Part shown: piece by piece, positions 51,895 to 61,435 of the stretch | How the letters are laid out: every line of letters starts with the position of its first letter | How positions within the stretch are numbered: position 1 is the stretch's first letter | NCBI GenBank assembly: GCA_035192965.1 | Contig: CP136571.1 | Span: 3,180,501 to 3,244,500 of the forward strand | Source: Fuscovulum sp. | Lineage (GTDB): Bacteria; Pseudomonadota; Alphaproteobacteria; Rhodobacterales; Rhodobacteraceae | DNA length: 64,000 nt | Direction: 5' to 3' | The notes under the pieces: model-generated | The model's input: only the letters and a program-made list of their open reading frames with translations | What the model was told of the DNA's origin: nothing | Databases searched by the model: none | Program-made: the position numbers and the translations under genes

Positions 51895-53556
51895 TTGCAG
51901 AACTTGTCAAAGATTGCGCCGGATCAGGTCGCATCCACCCCCCGCTTCCGCCCGACGCGGCCCGAAATCCCGGCGCTCGCCCTTGCTCTGGGCGTGTCGC
52001 TGTTCATCATGGCGGCTCACAACCTCACCTTCTGGCACCGCGCCTGGATCGTCTTTGACGGCAATATCCGTCAGGTCGCCGGATGGGGCATCGCCGTCTG
52101 GATGCTCACACTGCTCACGGTGTCGTTCTTCGGCTTCCGCTGGCTTCTCAAACCCGTCGCAGCCTTCCTGCTGATCCTTTCGGCGGTGACATCTTATTAC
52201 ATGGACAGCCTCGGCATCATCATCGACCGCGAGATGATCCAGAACGCCATGCTCACGACGATGACGGAATCCAAACATCTTATTACCCTCGGGTTCCTCA
52301 CGCATGTCGCGATCTGGGGCCTCTTGCCCGCTGCCGCCGTGCTGTGGGTCCGCATCCGCCCGACACCGCTGTTCACGAATATCTGGCGCTGGGCGCTCAC
52401 GGTGATCCTGGCACTGGCCATCTTTGCCGGCGCGCTGTTCAGCGACTTCAAGGCTTATTCCGCCGTGGCCCGCGAACGCAAGGATGTGTTGGCCAGCTAT
52501 CAGCCCGGCGCCGCCATCGCCGGGGCGGCGCGTTATTCCAAGATGATGCTGCGCACCAAAAACGTTACCGTGGCCCCGCTGGGTGCCGATGCGCGCAAGG
52601 GCCCGCTGATCACCGCCGCGGCCAAGCCGGTTCTGACCGTTGTCTTCGTGGGCGAAACCGCGCGGGCGCAGAATTTCGGCCTGAACGGCTATGACCGCCC
52701 CACCACCCCCGAACTGGCCCAGCGCGATGTTGTGAACTTCACCGACGTCTCCTCCTGCGGCACTTCAACCGCCGTGTCAGTGCCCTGCATGCTGTCGAAC
52801 CTCACCCGCGACGGCTATTCCTATGACAATGGCATCCGGCAGGAGAACCTGACCGATGTCCTGTCCCACGCCGACATCGACGTTCTCTGGTGGGATAACA
52901 ACACCGGCGACCAGGGCACCGCCGGCCGCGTGGCAAAGGCCCGCCGCATGACTGCTGCCGATGATCCCGCCGCCTGCGCACAGGGCGAATGCACCGATGC
53001 GGTCTTCCTGAACCCACTCAAACAGGCCCTGCCCACCCTGAAACGTGACACAGTCCTGTTCATTCACATGATCGGCAGCCACGGCCCCGCCTATTACCTC
53101 CGCTACCCAGCCGAGGCAGAGGTCTTCGCCCCCGCCTGCCGCACCGCCGAATTTGCCGATTGCACAACCGATGAAATCGTCAACGCCTACGACAACTCCA
53201 TCCGCTTTACCGATCACGTCATCGCCCAGACGATCGACCTTCTGGCCGCGCAATCCGATGTCATTCCGGCCGTCTTCTTCCTGTCAGATCACGGGGAATC
53301 CCTTGGTGAAGATGGCCTCTACCTTCATGCCGCGCCCTATTTCCTTGCCCCGGACACGCAAACGCAGGTGCCGATGGTGATGTGGCTTTCCCCGCTCTAT
53401 CAGCAGGAACTGAAGGTCGACCAAGCCTGCCTGAAGATCAAAGCTGATACGGAACTGAGCCAGGACAACGTCTTCCACACCGTCCTTGGCCTGATGGACG
53501 TGGTCACCACGGTGCGGGATGACAGTCTCGATCTTGCCACCACCTGCCGCAGCTGA
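51895..53556 (+). CDS. Phosphoethanolamine transferase (EptA-like)
   Basis: A 553-residue inner-membrane enzyme that moves phosphoethanolamine from phosphatidylethanolamine to lipid A, making the surface less anionic. Five N-terminal helices (about residues 25-190) precede a periplasmic sulfatase-fold domain. Metal and catalytic motifs are VGETARAQNFGLNGYDRPTTP, the nucleophile Thr in SCGTSTAVSVPCMLS, HMIGSHGPAYYLRYP and FLSDHGESLGE. Cysteine pairs expected for periplasmic disulfides are present. TTG at 51895 is the start because the next in-frame ATG lies inside the first helix; AGGA stands about 10 nt upstream. It has no adjacent two-component system. Confidence 0.92.
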   Translation: MQNLSKIAPDQVASTPRFRPTRPEIPALALALGVSLFIMAAHNLTFWHRAWIVFDGNIRQVAGWGIAVWMLTLLTVSFFGFRWLLKPVAAFLLILSAVTSYYMDSLGIIIDREMIQNAMLTTMTESKHLITLGFLTHVAIWGLLPAAAVLWVRIRPTPLFTNIWRWALTVILALAIFAGALFSDFKAYSAVARERKDVLASYQPGAAIAGAARYSKMMLRTKNVTVAPLGADARKGPLITAAAKPVLTVVFVGETARAQNFGLNGYDRPTTPELAQRDVVNFTDVSSCGTSTAVSVPCMLSNLTRDGYSYDNGIRQENLTDVLSHADIDVLWWDNNTGDQGTAGRVAKARRMTAADDPAACAQGECTDAVFLNPLKQALPTLKRDTVLFIHMIGSHGPAYYLRYPAEAEVFAPACRTAEFADCTTDEIVNAYDNSIRFTDHVIAQTIDLLAAQSDVIPAVFFLSDHGESLGEDGLYLHAAPYFLAPDTQTQVPMVMWLSPLYQQELKVDQACLKIKADTELSQDNVFHTVLGLMDVVTTVRDDSLDLATTCRS

Positions 53557-53577
53557 CGCCAGATCCGCGCGTCGGGG

Positions 53578-55557
53578 TCAGACGGCAACCCCGGCGCGCA
53601 GACCGTCAAAAACCGCCTCTTCCGCCGTGCGCGGGGCCAGACAATCGCCCGCCATGTGCAACTCGATCCCCAGCGCTGTCACAGCCTCTGACAGGTCATC
53701 CACCGGTTGGTGGCCAAGGCACAGCACCAGCGTGTCAACACCCTCCACCTCAACCGCCTCCCCCGACGGCACATGTTGCAGGAACACACTACCGCCAGCC
53801 GTGCCGAACAGCCGCATGTAAGGCCGCACCTCCACCCGCAAACGGTGCAACTCAGCAGCGATGTTGTCGCGCACATAGAGCGGCAGCACCTCACCCGCAT
53901 GCAGCCCGTTGACTGCAAGTGTCACCGCGGACCCCGCCTTCGCCAGCCCCTCCGCCACGCCCGGACCGATCCAGTCGCAGCGCCAATCCGCAATCACCAC
54001 CCGTGCGCCAACCTTCACCTCGCCGCGCAGCACCTGCCATGCGGTCACCACCTGCACCGTTCCATCTTGGGGCATGTCCGCTGGCACATGCGGCACCGCC
54101 CCCGTGGCCAGGATCACCGCATCCGGTCGCTCCGACGCCAGCAATTCAGCCGTCACTCGCTGCCCCCGGCGCACCCGCACTTGTGCAAGTTCCATCTCGC
54201 GCAGCAGGTTGGTGACGATCCCGCCGAACTCCGCCCGCCTTGGCAACAACTGCGCCAACAGCGCCTGCCCACCCGGTTGCGCCGCCGCCTCATAGAGCGT
54301 GACCGCATGCCCGCGCTTCGCCGCCGTCACGGCGGCCTTCATCCCCGCCGGGCCACCGCCCACAACCATCACCCGCTTCTGCCGCGGCGCAGGCACAAAC
54401 TGCCCGTAAACCAGTTCCCGCCCCGTCTCAGGATGCTGGATGCAGGACACCGGCAAACCCTTGTGGAAATGCCCGATACAGGCCTGATTGCAGCCGATAC
54501 AGGCGCGGATGTCGTCCACCGCCCCCCGCGCCGCCTTGGCGGGCATCTCCGGATCGGCGATCAACGCCCGCGTCATGCCACAGACATCCGCCAGCCCCGC
54601 GGCCAGAATGGCCTCGGCTTCCTGCGGCTGGTTGATCCGCCCGGCCACAAAGACCGGCACTTTCAACGCCTTGCGGAACGCCCCTGCATCCGGGGCCACA
54701 TAACCCGGCGCATAGGCCATCGGCGGCGCAATATGAACCGCCCCCCCGACCGAGGCTGATGTGCCTGTCGTCACATTCACATAATCAAGGTCCGCCTCCA
54801 GCGCGACACAGGCCGCCTGCGCCTCCTCCCCGGTCAGCCCCTCATCATCCCGCTCGCCCGCGCTGATCCGCAGCCCGATGACAAAATCCTCGTCCGTCTG
54901 CGCGCGGATGGCCTGCAGCACCTCGCGCAGGAACCGCAGCCGCCGCTCCTCATCCCCGCCATAGCCATCACTGCGCCGGTTCACCCGGGGGTTCAGGAAC
55001 TGCGCCGGCAGATAGCCATGGCTTGCCACCACCTCCACCCCGTCCAGTCCCGCCGCCCGCATCCGCCGCGCCGCCGCCGCATAGCCCGCCACGATCTCAT
55101 CAATCAACGGCAGGGTCAGGGCGCGCGGCATCACATGGAACCGCTCATTCGGGCTGACGGATGGCGCATAGGCCACTGCCAGCAGCCCATCCGCGCTTTC
55201 CATGATTTCGCGCCCCGGGTGAAACAGCTGTGAAAACACCGTCACCCCTTCGGCATGCAGGGCATCCGCCAGCCGCCGATAGCCGGGAATACACGCATCC
55301 GTCGTCGCCATCAGCAGATGCGATGTATAGCGCGCCGTCTCATGCACCCCTGCCACCTGCGTCACGATCAGCCCGACACCACCCCGCGCCCGCGCCAGAT
55401 GATAAGCGATCAGCGCTTCATTGACCGTGCCATCCACCGGCAGCACGGTGTCATGCCCGGTCGACATGATCCGGTTGCGCAGGGTTGCGCCGCGAATGCG
55501 CAACGGCGCGAAAAGATGCGGAAATCCCGTCCCTGATCGCGTCTGTTCCTCCGGCAT
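53578..55557 (-). CDS. NADH:flavin oxidoreductase / 2,4-dienoyl-CoA reductase-like Fe-S flavoprotein
   Basis: A 659-residue protein with an FMN barrel, a 4Fe-4S site and a C-terminal FAD/NAD domain. The barrel starts LFAPLRIRGATLRNRIMSTGHDT and has no cysteine at the covalent-FMN position, so FMN is bound non-covalently. The Fe-S ligands are in CIGCNQACIG and VSCIQHP, and the Rossmann motif is VMVVGGGPAGMKAA. In general layout it is a sister of the amine dehydrogenase encoded 2 kb away. The GHDT and YHLARARGGVGLIVTQVAGVHETARYTSH segments remind me of N-methylproline/betaine demethylases, but this cannot be settled by eye. ATG at 55557 is chosen. Confidence 0.88.
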   Translation of the reverse strand: MPEEQTRSGTGFPHLFAPLRIRGATLRNRIMSTGHDTVLPVDGTVNEALIAYHLARARGGVGLIVTQVAGVHETARYTSHLLMATTDACIPGYRRLADALHAEGVTVFSQLFHPGREIMESADGLLAVAYAPSVSPNERFHVMPRALTLPLIDEIVAGYAAAARRMRAAGLDGVEVVASHGYLPAQFLNPRVNRRSDGYGGDEERRLRFLREVLQAIRAQTDEDFVIGLRISAGERDDEGLTGEEAQAACVALEADLDYVNVTTGTSASVGGAVHIAPPMAYAPGYVAPDAGAFRKALKVPVFVAGRINQPQEAEAILAAGLADVCGMTRALIADPEMPAKAARGAVDDIRACIGCNQACIGHFHKGLPVSCIQHPETGRELVYGQFVPAPRQKRVMVVGGGPAGMKAAVTAAKRGHAVTLYEAAAQPGGQALLAQLLPRRAEFGGIVTNLLREMELAQVRVRRGQRVTAELLASERPDAVILATGAVPHVPADMPQDGTVQVVTAWQVLRGEVKVGARVVIADWRCDWIGPGVAEGLAKAGSAVTLAVNGLHAGEVLPLYVRDNIAAELHRLRVEVRPYMRLFGTAGGSVFLQHVPSGEAVEVEGVDTLVLCLGHQPVDDLSEAVTALGIELHMAGDCLAPRTAEEAVFDGLRAGVAV

Positions 55558-55727
55558 GTCATGGCTCCAGTTCCCGCTGCGCCCTTTGCTACACCGCCCC
55601 GCCCGCCCGCGCCAATCCGCGGGCGACGCCACCTTGCTCCGGCGCGACGGTACGACCGCCCGGAATCTCGCCGGTCAATGTCCGACTTCGCCGATGCAGC
55701 ACAGAACACCGTCACGCAAAAGACGCG

Positions 55728-56804
55728 TCACCCGTGGCCGTCCTCTTGCCCCTCCGCCTCGCCCTGCGTCCAGAACTGCACCAGCAGCATCGTCATCGTG
55801 GCGGCCAGCGGGCCAAGGATGAATCCCGGCGCGCCAAACAGGACAAGGCCGCCAATGATCGAAATGAACGCAGGGATGGTGTGCAGGCGCAGACGGTTGC
55901 CCACGAACATTGGCCGCAGCACGTTGTCGATGCTGCCAACCACAATCCCGCCCCAGGCGGCCAGAACCAGCGCGCGCGCCCAACTTCCATCCAGCAAAAG
56001 CAGGATCGCCGCCGGGATCCAGACGATAAAGGCCCCAAGCACCGGCACGATGGACAAAAGCCCCATCACCAAACCCCACAGCAAAGGCGTGGGCAAACCC
56101 AGCGCCCAGAACATCAATCCGCCCAAACTGCCCTGAACTGCCGCAACAGCCAGCGTCCCGTAGACTGTCGCATGCACCGTTTCCTCCACGCGCCGCAGCA
56201 CCTGCTCTGTCTCGGGCCGTGTCAGCGGCAACCAGGTCAGGATCATCGCCCTTGCCGCCAGCCTGTCGCGCAGAAAGTAGAACAACAGGTAAAAGGTGAT
56301 GAACACCTCAACCACCTGCAACAACGACCCGCGAACAAAACTCGCTCCCAGATTGCTCAGCCAGGTCGCAATGCCCGACATCATCGACGGCAGATCGAAC
56401 TGCCGGTCAATCCAGGCCCCAAACGGCGCAAGGGCAGGATGGCTGTCAAGCAGCGACTGAAGCTCGCCGCCCTCCACCCGCGCCTGAAGTGCCTGAATGC
56501 CAGAGGCCGCTTCCGTGATCAGCCGTTCAACGACGAAAACGGCAGGCACGACGACGACAACCATCACGATGGCCGTCGAAAGCAGCGCCGCGATATTGGG
56601 ATGCCGCACGAACCTTTCGATCCGGGCATGGAGCGGCGCAAACAGGATGGCCAGGGTCAGCGCCCAGGTGATGGCCCCAAGGAAGGGCCAGGCCACAAGC
56701 AGACACAAAAGAATGCCCGCAGCACTGGCAATGGCCAATGAAAGACGCCTGATGCGACTGCGGCGGGGGGATGGGGCGGATGCTGGCAACAGGCGTTCCT
56801 GCAT
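55728..56804 (-). CDS. AI-2E family transporter
   Basis: A 358-residue inner-membrane protein of the AI-2E (PerM/TqsA-like) family with about eight helices. Family features are the N-terminal pair of helices, the long amphipathic middle region (about 75-160), VFITFYLLFYFLRD, and the C-terminal PLLWGLVMGLLSIVPVLGAFIVWIPAAILLLLDG and DNVLRPMFVGNRLRLHTIPAFISIIGGLVLFGAPGFILGPL. Members include exporters of autoinducer-2 and Na+/H+ antiporters, so the function is open. It is divergent from the DUF4010 gene by 189 bases. Confidence 0.9.
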   Translation of the reverse strand: MQERLLPASAPSPRRSRIRRLSLAIASAAGILLCLLVAWPFLGAITWALTLAILFAPLHARIERFVRHPNIAALLSTAIVMVVVVVPAVFVVERLITEAASGIQALQARVEGGELQSLLDSHPALAPFGAWIDRQFDLPSMMSGIATWLSNLGASFVRGSLLQVVEVFITFYLLFYFLRDRLAARAMILTWLPLTRPETEQVLRRVEETVHATVYGTLAVAAVQGSLGGLMFWALGLPTPLLWGLVMGLLSIVPVLGAFIVWIPAAILLLLDGSWARALVLAAWGGIVVGSIDNVLRPMFVGNRLRLHTIPAFISIIGGLVLFGAPGFILGPLAATMTMLLVQFWTQGEAEGQEDGHG

Positions 56805-56993
56805 GACTTGAGTTGATGTTACCCCCGCATCGCAATCATCGCCTTGATGCAGGTTACCGTTCTTCTCACCCAGGTCGCGCTGATCGGATTCGCCCTACGA
56901 ATGCCGGCAGCCAAGCCTGGGTGATCCAGATCAATACAGGCACAGGTCCTGCGGCCTATGCATTGATCCTGAACAAAGGCGCGCCAGATTTTC

Positions 56994-58250
56994 ATGGAAC
57001 CTGCTCTGCTTCTCGACCCTCCGATCCTGAACCTTGTCAGCGCCGTCGCTGTCGGGGCCCTGATCGGCGCGGAACGGGAACGGCGCAAAGGCGAAGGCCC
57101 GGCACGCGCCCCGGCCGGGATCCGGACCTTCACCATCACCTCTCTGTCGGGGGCCGTGGCCTTCTCACTCGGGGGCATCGGCCTTCTCGCCGTTCTGACC
57201 GGCAGCGTCGCGATCATGGTCGCCATCTCGTATTGGCGGGCGCAGGATCAGGATCCGGGACTAACCACGGAAATCGTCCTCGTCCTGACGGCGCTTCTTG
57301 GTGGCATGTGCATGCAATCGCCCCAGACAGCCGCCGCAATCGCCGTTGCGGTGACGGTCCTGCTCTACACCAAGGCATGGCTGCATAACCTTGTCATCAC
57401 GGTGATATCCAAGGCCGAACTCGACGACGCCCTGATCTTTGCAGCGGCGACGCTTGTTGTCCTGCCGCTTGTGCCAAACCGGCCAATGGGCCCTTACCTT
57501 GCGCTCAATCCGCACTCGATATGGGTCGTGATCGTGCTGGTCATGGCAATCAGCGCAGCAGGGTATGTAGCGGTGCGCCTATTCGGGGCACGGTTCGGAT
57601 TGCCGCTGGCCGGGGCCATCTCGGGTTTCATCTCCAGCGCAGCCACCATCGGCGCGATGGGATCGCGGGCCAAGAAATCCAAAGACCTGCTTTCAGCCTG
57701 CGTCGCGGGCGCGGTCCTGTCGACCGTCGCCACGATAGCCCAGATGGCGCTGGTCGTTGGGGCCACCAGCATGCCCACCCTGATCGCCCTGTCGGGGCCG
57801 CTGCTTCTGGCCGGGGTCGTCGCTGCGGTCTATGGTCTGGCTTTCACGCTTCTTGCGGCCCGCAATGCGGGGGGTGATACAGTGCAGACTGGCGGCGTCT
57901 TCAGCCTGAACACAGCCCTCGCTTTCGGCGTCATCCTTGGACTGGTTCTCCTCATCTCGGCGGGTCTCCAAACACGGTATGGTGACACAGGCGTGCTTCT
58001 CGCTGCGGCGATCGCCGGATTGGTGGACACGCATGCCGCGGGAATATCAGTGGCAACGCTTGTGGCCTCCGGCAAAATCATCCCGCAGGATGCCGTTCTC
58101 CCCATCCTCGCTGGCTTGACCTCAAACACTCTGACAAAGATCGTCATGGCCGCCACCAGCGGCGGCTGGCCCTTCGCGCTCCGCGTCGTGCCCGGTCTGA
58201 TCCTTGTCACACTAGCGGCCTGGGTCGGCCTCTATCTGCCCCTGGTCTGA
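56994..58250 (+). CDS. MgtC/SapB-like membrane protein with DUF4010
   Basis: A 418-residue membrane protein. The N-terminal third has the MgtC/SapB fold (LVSAVAVGALIGAERERR, AGIRTFTITSLSGAVAF). The C-terminal two thirds are DUF4010 with FGLPLAGAISGFISSAATIGAMGSRAKKS and AAAIAGLVDTHAAGISVATLV. About ten to twelve helices are expected. The function is unknown; the family may be a transporter. It is transcribed away from the AI-2E gene and convergent with the thi operon. Confidence 0.88.
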   Translation: MEPALLLDPPILNLVSAVAVGALIGAERERRKGEGPARAPAGIRTFTITSLSGAVAFSLGGIGLLAVLTGSVAIMVAISYWRAQDQDPGLTTEIVLVLTALLGGMCMQSPQTAAAIAVAVTVLLYTKAWLHNLVITVISKAELDDALIFAAATLVVLPLVPNRPMGPYLALNPHSIWVVIVLVMAISAAGYVAVRLFGARFGLPLAGAISGFISSAATIGAMGSRAKKSKDLLSACVAGAVLSTVATIAQMALVVGATSMPTLIALSGPLLLAGVVAAVYGLAFTLLAARNAGGDTVQTGGVFSLNTALAFGVILGLVLLISAGLQTRYGDTGVLLAAAIAGLVDTHAAGISVATLVASGKIIPQDAVLPILAGLTSNTLTKIVMAATSGGWPFALRVVPGLILVTLAAWVGLYLPLV

Positions 58251-58340
58251 AACTGACCGGGCCACCCGCCAGACCGACAGTCGCCAAGCTACCCACCTGC
58301 GCAGGGCGGAAACGAAACACTTGTTCTCCAACAGAAAAAC

Positions 58341-58361
58341 GGCCTGCACCTCTTGCAGGCC
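58341..58361 (-). terminator. Rho-independent terminator of the thi operon
   Basis: GGCCTGCA (58341-58348) pairs perfectly with TGCAGGCC (58354-58361) around a 5-nt loop. On the minus strand GTTTTTCTG follows. It lies 40 nt after the SDR stop. Confidence 0.85.
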
Positions 58362-58401
58362 GGCGGCCAAATGGGAGCCCAAGCCGACTTTTCCGCCTCT
58401 G

Positions 58402-59166
58402 TCAGCCGAACACCAGCCCACCATCCACAATCAGGTTCTGCCCGGTCACAGCCCGCCCCCAAGGCGAGGCGAAAAACAGCACGGCATCCGCCAGATCCTC
58501 TGGCGACGTGACCCGCCCCAATGGGGTTTGGCTGGCAACGATATCGAACACAGCCTCCGGCGTGGCGCGGCTTGCATCCGTCGTGCGCAGCAACCCGCCC
58601 GACACCATGTTGACGGTCACACCCAACGGACCAAGCTCTTTCGCCGCCGTGCGCGTCAGCGCAAGCAGCGCGCCTTTGGCGGCAGTATAGTCGTGATAGG
58701 GCACGACGGGGTTCTGCATCAGATTGGTGCCGATTGTGATGACCCGCCCGAACCCCTGCGCTGCAAAATGCGGCCGCAACACCTGCATGCAGTTCAGCGC
58801 GCCCCCTACGGCAGTCTGGGCCTGCGCCGCGATCTCGGCCCAGGTCAGGCTGTCCAGATGCGACCGCGCATCCCCGTTGAACGAAAAATCCGCCAGCGCA
58901 TTATGCACCAGCACATCCGGTGCTCCGAAGGTTTCGCTGATGCGCGCCACCATCGCCGCAACCTGCGCAGGATCGGTGACGTCTGCCGCAAAGGCAGCAG
59001 CACGCGGCCCGATCTCGGCTGCCAAGGCCTGCGCCTTTGCTTCGCTGTTGCGATAGTTGATGGCAACGCGCGCCCCTTCACGGGCAAAAGCACGGGCAAT
59101 GGCCGCACCAAGGCCACGGCCAGCGCCAGTCACAAGAACGGTCAATTCGGAAAGCGGGCGCGTCAT
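58402..59166 (-). CDS. Short-chain dehydrogenase/reductase in the thiamine operon
   Basis: A 254-residue SDR with the NAD(P) motif VTGAGRGLGAAIARAFAREGA, NNAL-type HNAL, the catalytic Tyr/Lys in YHDYTAAKGALLALTRTAAKELG and a C-terminal GRAVTGQNLIVDGGLVFG. It resembles FabG-like oxoacyl reductases. It is the last gene of thiM-thiE-thiD-SDR and is coupled to thiD by an ATGA overlap, so it is under TPP-riboswitch control. An SDR is not part of the known thiazole/pyrimidine salvage route; the substrate is therefore an open question. Confidence 0.9.
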   Translation of the reverse strand: MTRPLSELTVLVTGAGRGLGAAIARAFAREGARVAINYRNSEAKAQALAAEIGPRAAAFAADVTDPAQVAAMVARISETFGAPDVLVHNALADFSFNGDARSHLDSLTWAEIAAQAQTAVGGALNCMQVLRPHFAAQGFGRVITIGTNLMQNPVVPYHDYTAAKGALLALTRTAAKELGPLGVTVNMVSGGLLRTTDASRATPEAVFDIVASQTPLGRVTSPEDLADAVLFFASPWGRAVTGQNLIVDGGLVFG

Positions 59167-59969
59167 GGGGTATCTCCTTCAAAGAAGGCGTGGAAATGGT
59201 GGGTGGGGCCATGCCCATGACCGACGGTCAGCGCATCCGCCGTGGCGATCGCGCGGGCGACATAGGCTTTGGCGGCATTCGCCGCCTCGGCAAGCGGCAG
59301 GCCAAGGCCAAGCTGCGTCGCAAGCGCGGATGACAGGGTGCATCCCGTCCCATGCGTCTTGTGCGAAGCATGCCGTATCCCCGGCAACCATGTGGTGGCC
59401 TCTGCCGTGACCAGCAGGTCCGGACACTCACCCCCCGGCAAATGCCCGCCTTTCAGCAGCACCGCCCGTGGCCCCAGCGACAGCAACGCCTGCGCCTGCG
59501 CCGCCATTCCTTCCAGCGATACGGCCTCCGGCTGGGCCAGAAGATCGGCCGCTTCAGGCAGATTCGGCGTGATGACCGTGGCCAGCGGCACGGCGGCGCG
59601 CAATGCGGCAACCGCCTCGGCCATCAACAAACGATCCCCGCTCTTGGCAACCATGACCGGGTCAAGCACCACCGGCACATCCAGCCCGGCCAGCGCCGCA
59701 AAAACAGCCTCAACCATCGCAGCGGTGCCAAGCATCCCGATCTTGACTGCATCAATCCGGATATCGGCCCGCAAGGCCGCGATCTGCCGGACGACAAACC
59801 CCGGATCGATCATCTGAACCGCTGCAACGCCTTGAGTGTTCTGCGCGGTCAAAGCCGTGATCACAGCCATCGCATAGCCGCCATTGGCGGAAATGGCCTT
59901 GATATCGGCCTGAATGCCTGCCCCACCCGAAGGGTCAGAGCCGGCGATGGACAGTGTATTGGGGATCAT
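59163..59969 (-). CDS. thiD: Hydroxymethylpyrimidine (phosphate) kinase ThiD
   Basis: Phosphorylates 4-amino-5-hydroxymethyl-2-methylpyrimidine twice to the diphosphate used by ThiE. The 268-residue ribokinase-fold enzyme has SIAGSDPSGGAGIQADIKAI at the start, VVLDPVMVAKSGDRLL, VITPNLPEAADLL and the catalytic KTHGTGCTLSSALA. ATG at 59969 overlaps the thiE stop (ATGA); the frame extends four codons upstream without benefit. It is part of the riboswitch-controlled operon. Confidence 0.96.
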   Translation of the reverse strand: MIPNTLSIAGSDPSGGAGIQADIKAISANGGYAMAVITALTAQNTQGVAAVQMIDPGFVVRQIAALRADIRIDAVKIGMLGTAAMVEAVFAALAGLDVPVVLDPVMVAKSGDRLLMAEAVAALRAAVPLATVITPNLPEAADLLAQPEAVSLEGMAAQAQALLSLGPRAVLLKGGHLPGGECPDLLVTAEATTWLPGIRHASHKTHGTGCTLSSALATQLGLGLPLAEAANAAKAYVARAIATADALTVGHGHGPTHHFHAFFEGDTP

Positions 59970-60580
59970 GCCATCCCCCATTCCGCAACCAGTGCGGCTG
60001 TGGCGGCTTCCGGGTCCACCGCGCGCACCACCGCCGAAACCACCGCCAGACCTGCGGCACCCGCCGCCCGCACCGCCGCCGCATCGCCCGGGCCGATACC
60101 GCCGATGGCATAGGTCGGCAGCCGCGCCTCTGCGATGATCGCCGCCAGCCCGTCAAACCCGATGGGCGCGGCATGATCGGGCTTGGTGGCGGTCGCGCGC
60201 ACGGGGCCCGCGCCGATGTAATCGACCAACCCGCGCGGGATGCCCCTCGCCTGTCGAACCGTTTCGATCGATAGCCCCAGCAGCATACCTGGCGGCATCC
60301 GCCGCCGGATCGCGGCCGCGTCGCCATCCCCCTGCCCTATATGCAAACCATGCGCGCCCGTGCTCAGCGCGACGTCCACCCGATCATTCACGATCAGCCT
60401 TGCCCCCAAGGCCGCAACGCGCGGGATCAGCCCGGCAACCAGCGCCGCAAGGTCGGCATCCGACGCATGCTTGTCGCGGATCTGAATCAGGGCCGCCCCC
60501 CCGCGCGCCGCAGCCAGCGCCTGTTCGGCGACAGGCAGACCAGCCCCGGGATCAGTGATCACATAAACCGGCCAAATCAT
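59966..60580 (-). CDS. thiE: Thiamine phosphate synthase ThiE
   Basis: Joins HMP-diphosphate and thiazole phosphate to thiamine monophosphate. The 204-residue TIM-barrel protein shows VYVITDPG, ALIQIRDK (lysine/arginine for the diphosphate), GARLIVNDRVDVAL, GLHIGQGD, DYIGAGPVRATATKPDHA and YAIGGIGPGDAAAV. Slightly short but complete. It is coupled on both sides by ATGA overlaps with thiM and thiD. Confidence 0.96.
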   Translation of the reverse strand: MIWPVYVITDPGAGLPVAEQALAAARGGAALIQIRDKHASDADLAALVAGLIPRVAALGARLIVNDRVDVALSTGAHGLHIGQGDGDAAAIRRRMPPGMLLGLSIETVRQARGIPRGLVDYIGAGPVRATATKPDHAAPIGFDGLAAIIAEARLPTYAIGGIGPGDAAAVRAAGAAGLAVVSAVVRAVDPEAATAALVAEWGMA

Positions 60581-61365
60581 GCGCGTCCCACCCTTGCGTC
60601 CCGGCTCAACGCATCAGGCGTCAGGGCGTGCAGCGTATCCAGAAAGGCCACCTGAAAACTGCCCGGCCCATGGGCCAGCGCTGCCGCCCGCTCGCCCGCC
60701 AGCCCGTAACAGGCCATCGCCGCCACCGTCGCCTCAAGCGGGCGTTGTCCCACCACAAAGGCGGCGATCACCCCATTCAGCGAACACCCCAGCGCGGTGA
60801 CACAAGGCATCAGCGCATGGCCGTTGAACACGCGCAGAGCTTCCGCCCCATCCGTGATGAAATCCACCGGGCCAGATACGGCCACGACCGCGCCTATCCG
60901 TCGGGCCAGTTCGCGCGCAGCCTCTTCGGCCGCCTCGACCGGATCGGTCGCATCCGCCCCGCGCCCCTTGGCCCCGATTCCCGCCAAAGCCATGATTTCC
61001 GACGCATTTCCGCGAATGACCGCAGGCCGCAGCGCTAGCAGCCGACGACAGACCTCTTGCCGAAAGCGTGTCGCCCCGACACCAACAGGATCCAGCACCC
61101 AAGGCCGACCCGCGGCCACCATCGCCGCCGCGGCCAATTCCATCGACTCGGCCCACGGCGCATCCAGCGTGCCAATATTGATGCTCAGCGCCTGCGCCAG
61201 CCCGGCAAACTCGGCCACCTCTTCGCGGGCATGCACCATGGCAGGCGATGCCCCCACCGCCAGAAGCACATTCGCCATGACATTCATGGCCACATAGTTC
61301 GTGATGTTGTGCACCAATGGCGCGGTCGCGCGCATCCGATGCAGATAGTCGCCGCAGTTTTCCAT
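60577..61365 (-). CDS. thiM: Hydroxyethylthiazole kinase ThiM
   Basis: Salvage kinase that phosphorylates 4-methyl-5-(2-hydroxyethyl)thiazole. The 262-residue protein has PLVHNITNYVAMNVMANVLLAVGASPAM, WVLDPVGVGATRFR, VIRGNASEIMAL and the catalytic ALGCSLNGVIAAFV, where the usual GCG-type loop is slightly changed. ATG at 61365 has GGGAGGACAAG upstream. The gene is the first of the operon and follows the TPP riboswitch directly. Together with ThiE and ThiD this is a thiazole/pyrimidine salvage set, with no de novo thiC or thiG in the window. Confidence 0.95.
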   Translation of the reverse strand: MENCGDYLHRMRATAPLVHNITNYVAMNVMANVLLAVGASPAMVHAREEVAEFAGLAQALSINIGTLDAPWAESMELAAAAMVAAGRPWVLDPVGVGATRFRQEVCRRLLALRPAVIRGNASEIMALAGIGAKGRGADATDPVEAAEEAARELARRIGAVVAVSGPVDFITDGAEALRVFNGHALMPCVTALGCSLNGVIAAFVVGQRPLEATVAAMACYGLAGERAAALAHGPGSFQVAFLDTLHALTPDALSRDARVGRA

Positions 61366-61435
61366 CTTGTCCTCCCGCCCACGCAGGAGGCCGAGGACAG
61401 ATGCCCAGCCAAGAATGGCAAAACGCACCCGCCGC

